A DNA stretch of 11,696 nt, taken from NCBI GenBank assembly GCA_016875255.1, contig VGRU01000102.1, positions 1 to 11,696 on the forward strand. The letters are read 5' to 3'. The notes under the pieces are model-generated. The model was not told the DNA's origin. It saw nothing but the letters and a program-made list of their open reading frames with translations, and did not search any database. This document shows positions 11,618-11,696 of this stretch, piece by piece. Positions within the stretch are counted from its first letter, which is position 1, and every line of letters starts with the position of its first letter. A program made the translations under genes and the position numbers. This DNA is from Deltaproteobacteria bacterium (GTDB lineage: Bacteria > Desulfobacterota > BSN033 > UBA1163).

Positions 11618-11696
11618 TCAGAAGTTCTTTCTCCTTATGGCCATCGCAATGGCTGAAGCCCCCACTCCCAATCTCCTCGCGATCTCAGCCATCGAG
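11618..11696 (-). mobile_element. C-terminal fragment of a probable REP-associated tyrosine transposase (RAYT), running off the window
   Basis: The - strand frame open at the window edge reads S-MAEIARRLGVGASAIAMAI-RRKNF and stops with TGA at 11620-11618. This is a helix-turn-helix of the AEIARxLGVxxSAI type that ends many RAYT (IS200/IS605-related Y1) transposases. Only about 25 residues are inside the window, so the HUH catalytic domain cannot be checked. A regulator with a similar helix-turn-helix is the main alternative. The noncoding stretch to its left (11573-11617) would be its 3' flank. Confidence 0.55.

Overview
This is about 11.7 kb of bacterial chromosome with moderate GC and dense gene packing. 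Most genes are on the + strand and are preceded by clear GGAGG-type Shine-Dalgarno sequences. The gene content and the style of intergenic repeats (short tandem 7-8-mers arranged as inverted repeats, C-rich hairpins) suggest a deltaproteobacterial (Desulfobacterota-like) or similar anaerobe-type genome. That placement is an inference from style, since no rRNA or tRNA lies in the window.

Layout. (1) 183-680 is purE (purine synthesis). It is followed by a roughly 210-base stretch that folds on paper into a long rod-like hairpin and may be a structured RNA. (2) 903-3855 is a housekeeping/nucleic-acid run: a fused HAD phosphatase (GmhB-like) plus Sua5-type threonylcarbamoyl-AMP synthase, a secreted single-HKD phospholipase D-like protein, and a TatD family metal hydrolase. 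(3) 4017-5288 holds an isochorismatase-fold hydrolase and a CoA-type Nudix hydrolase, separated by palindromic and tandem-repeat intergenic elements. (4) 5346-7405 is probably one transcription unit: a 57-residue Cys/His-rich protein, a TspO/MBR membrane protein and a class II CPD photolyase, consistent with a light or oxidative stress response. (5) 7492-9419 has two small FMN split-barrel (PNPOx-like) proteins bracketing a TIGR01777/YfcH-type SDR epimerase. (6) 9621-10226 is a small sulfite-oxidase/MsrP-like molybdopterin protein in which the expected molybdenum-ligand cysteine reads as serine.

The right end (about 10261-11696) is different in kind. Genes switch to the - strand and are separated by attC-like sites, so this looks like a piece of an integron gene-cassette array without a visible integrase. 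Two well-formed sites (10261-10327 and 10646-10704) flank a PptA-type tautomerase cassette. The cassette's first bases match the complement of the R'' core of its own attC, the signature expected of a real cassette. Beyond it lie a decayed cassette (a reading frame broken by an in-frame TGA and lacking a start), a two-gene cassette of unrecognised small proteins, and a half attC site. That half site abuts what looks like the 3' end of a REP-associated tyrosine transposase (RAYT) cut off by the window edge. This accessory segment is the most interesting part of the window.
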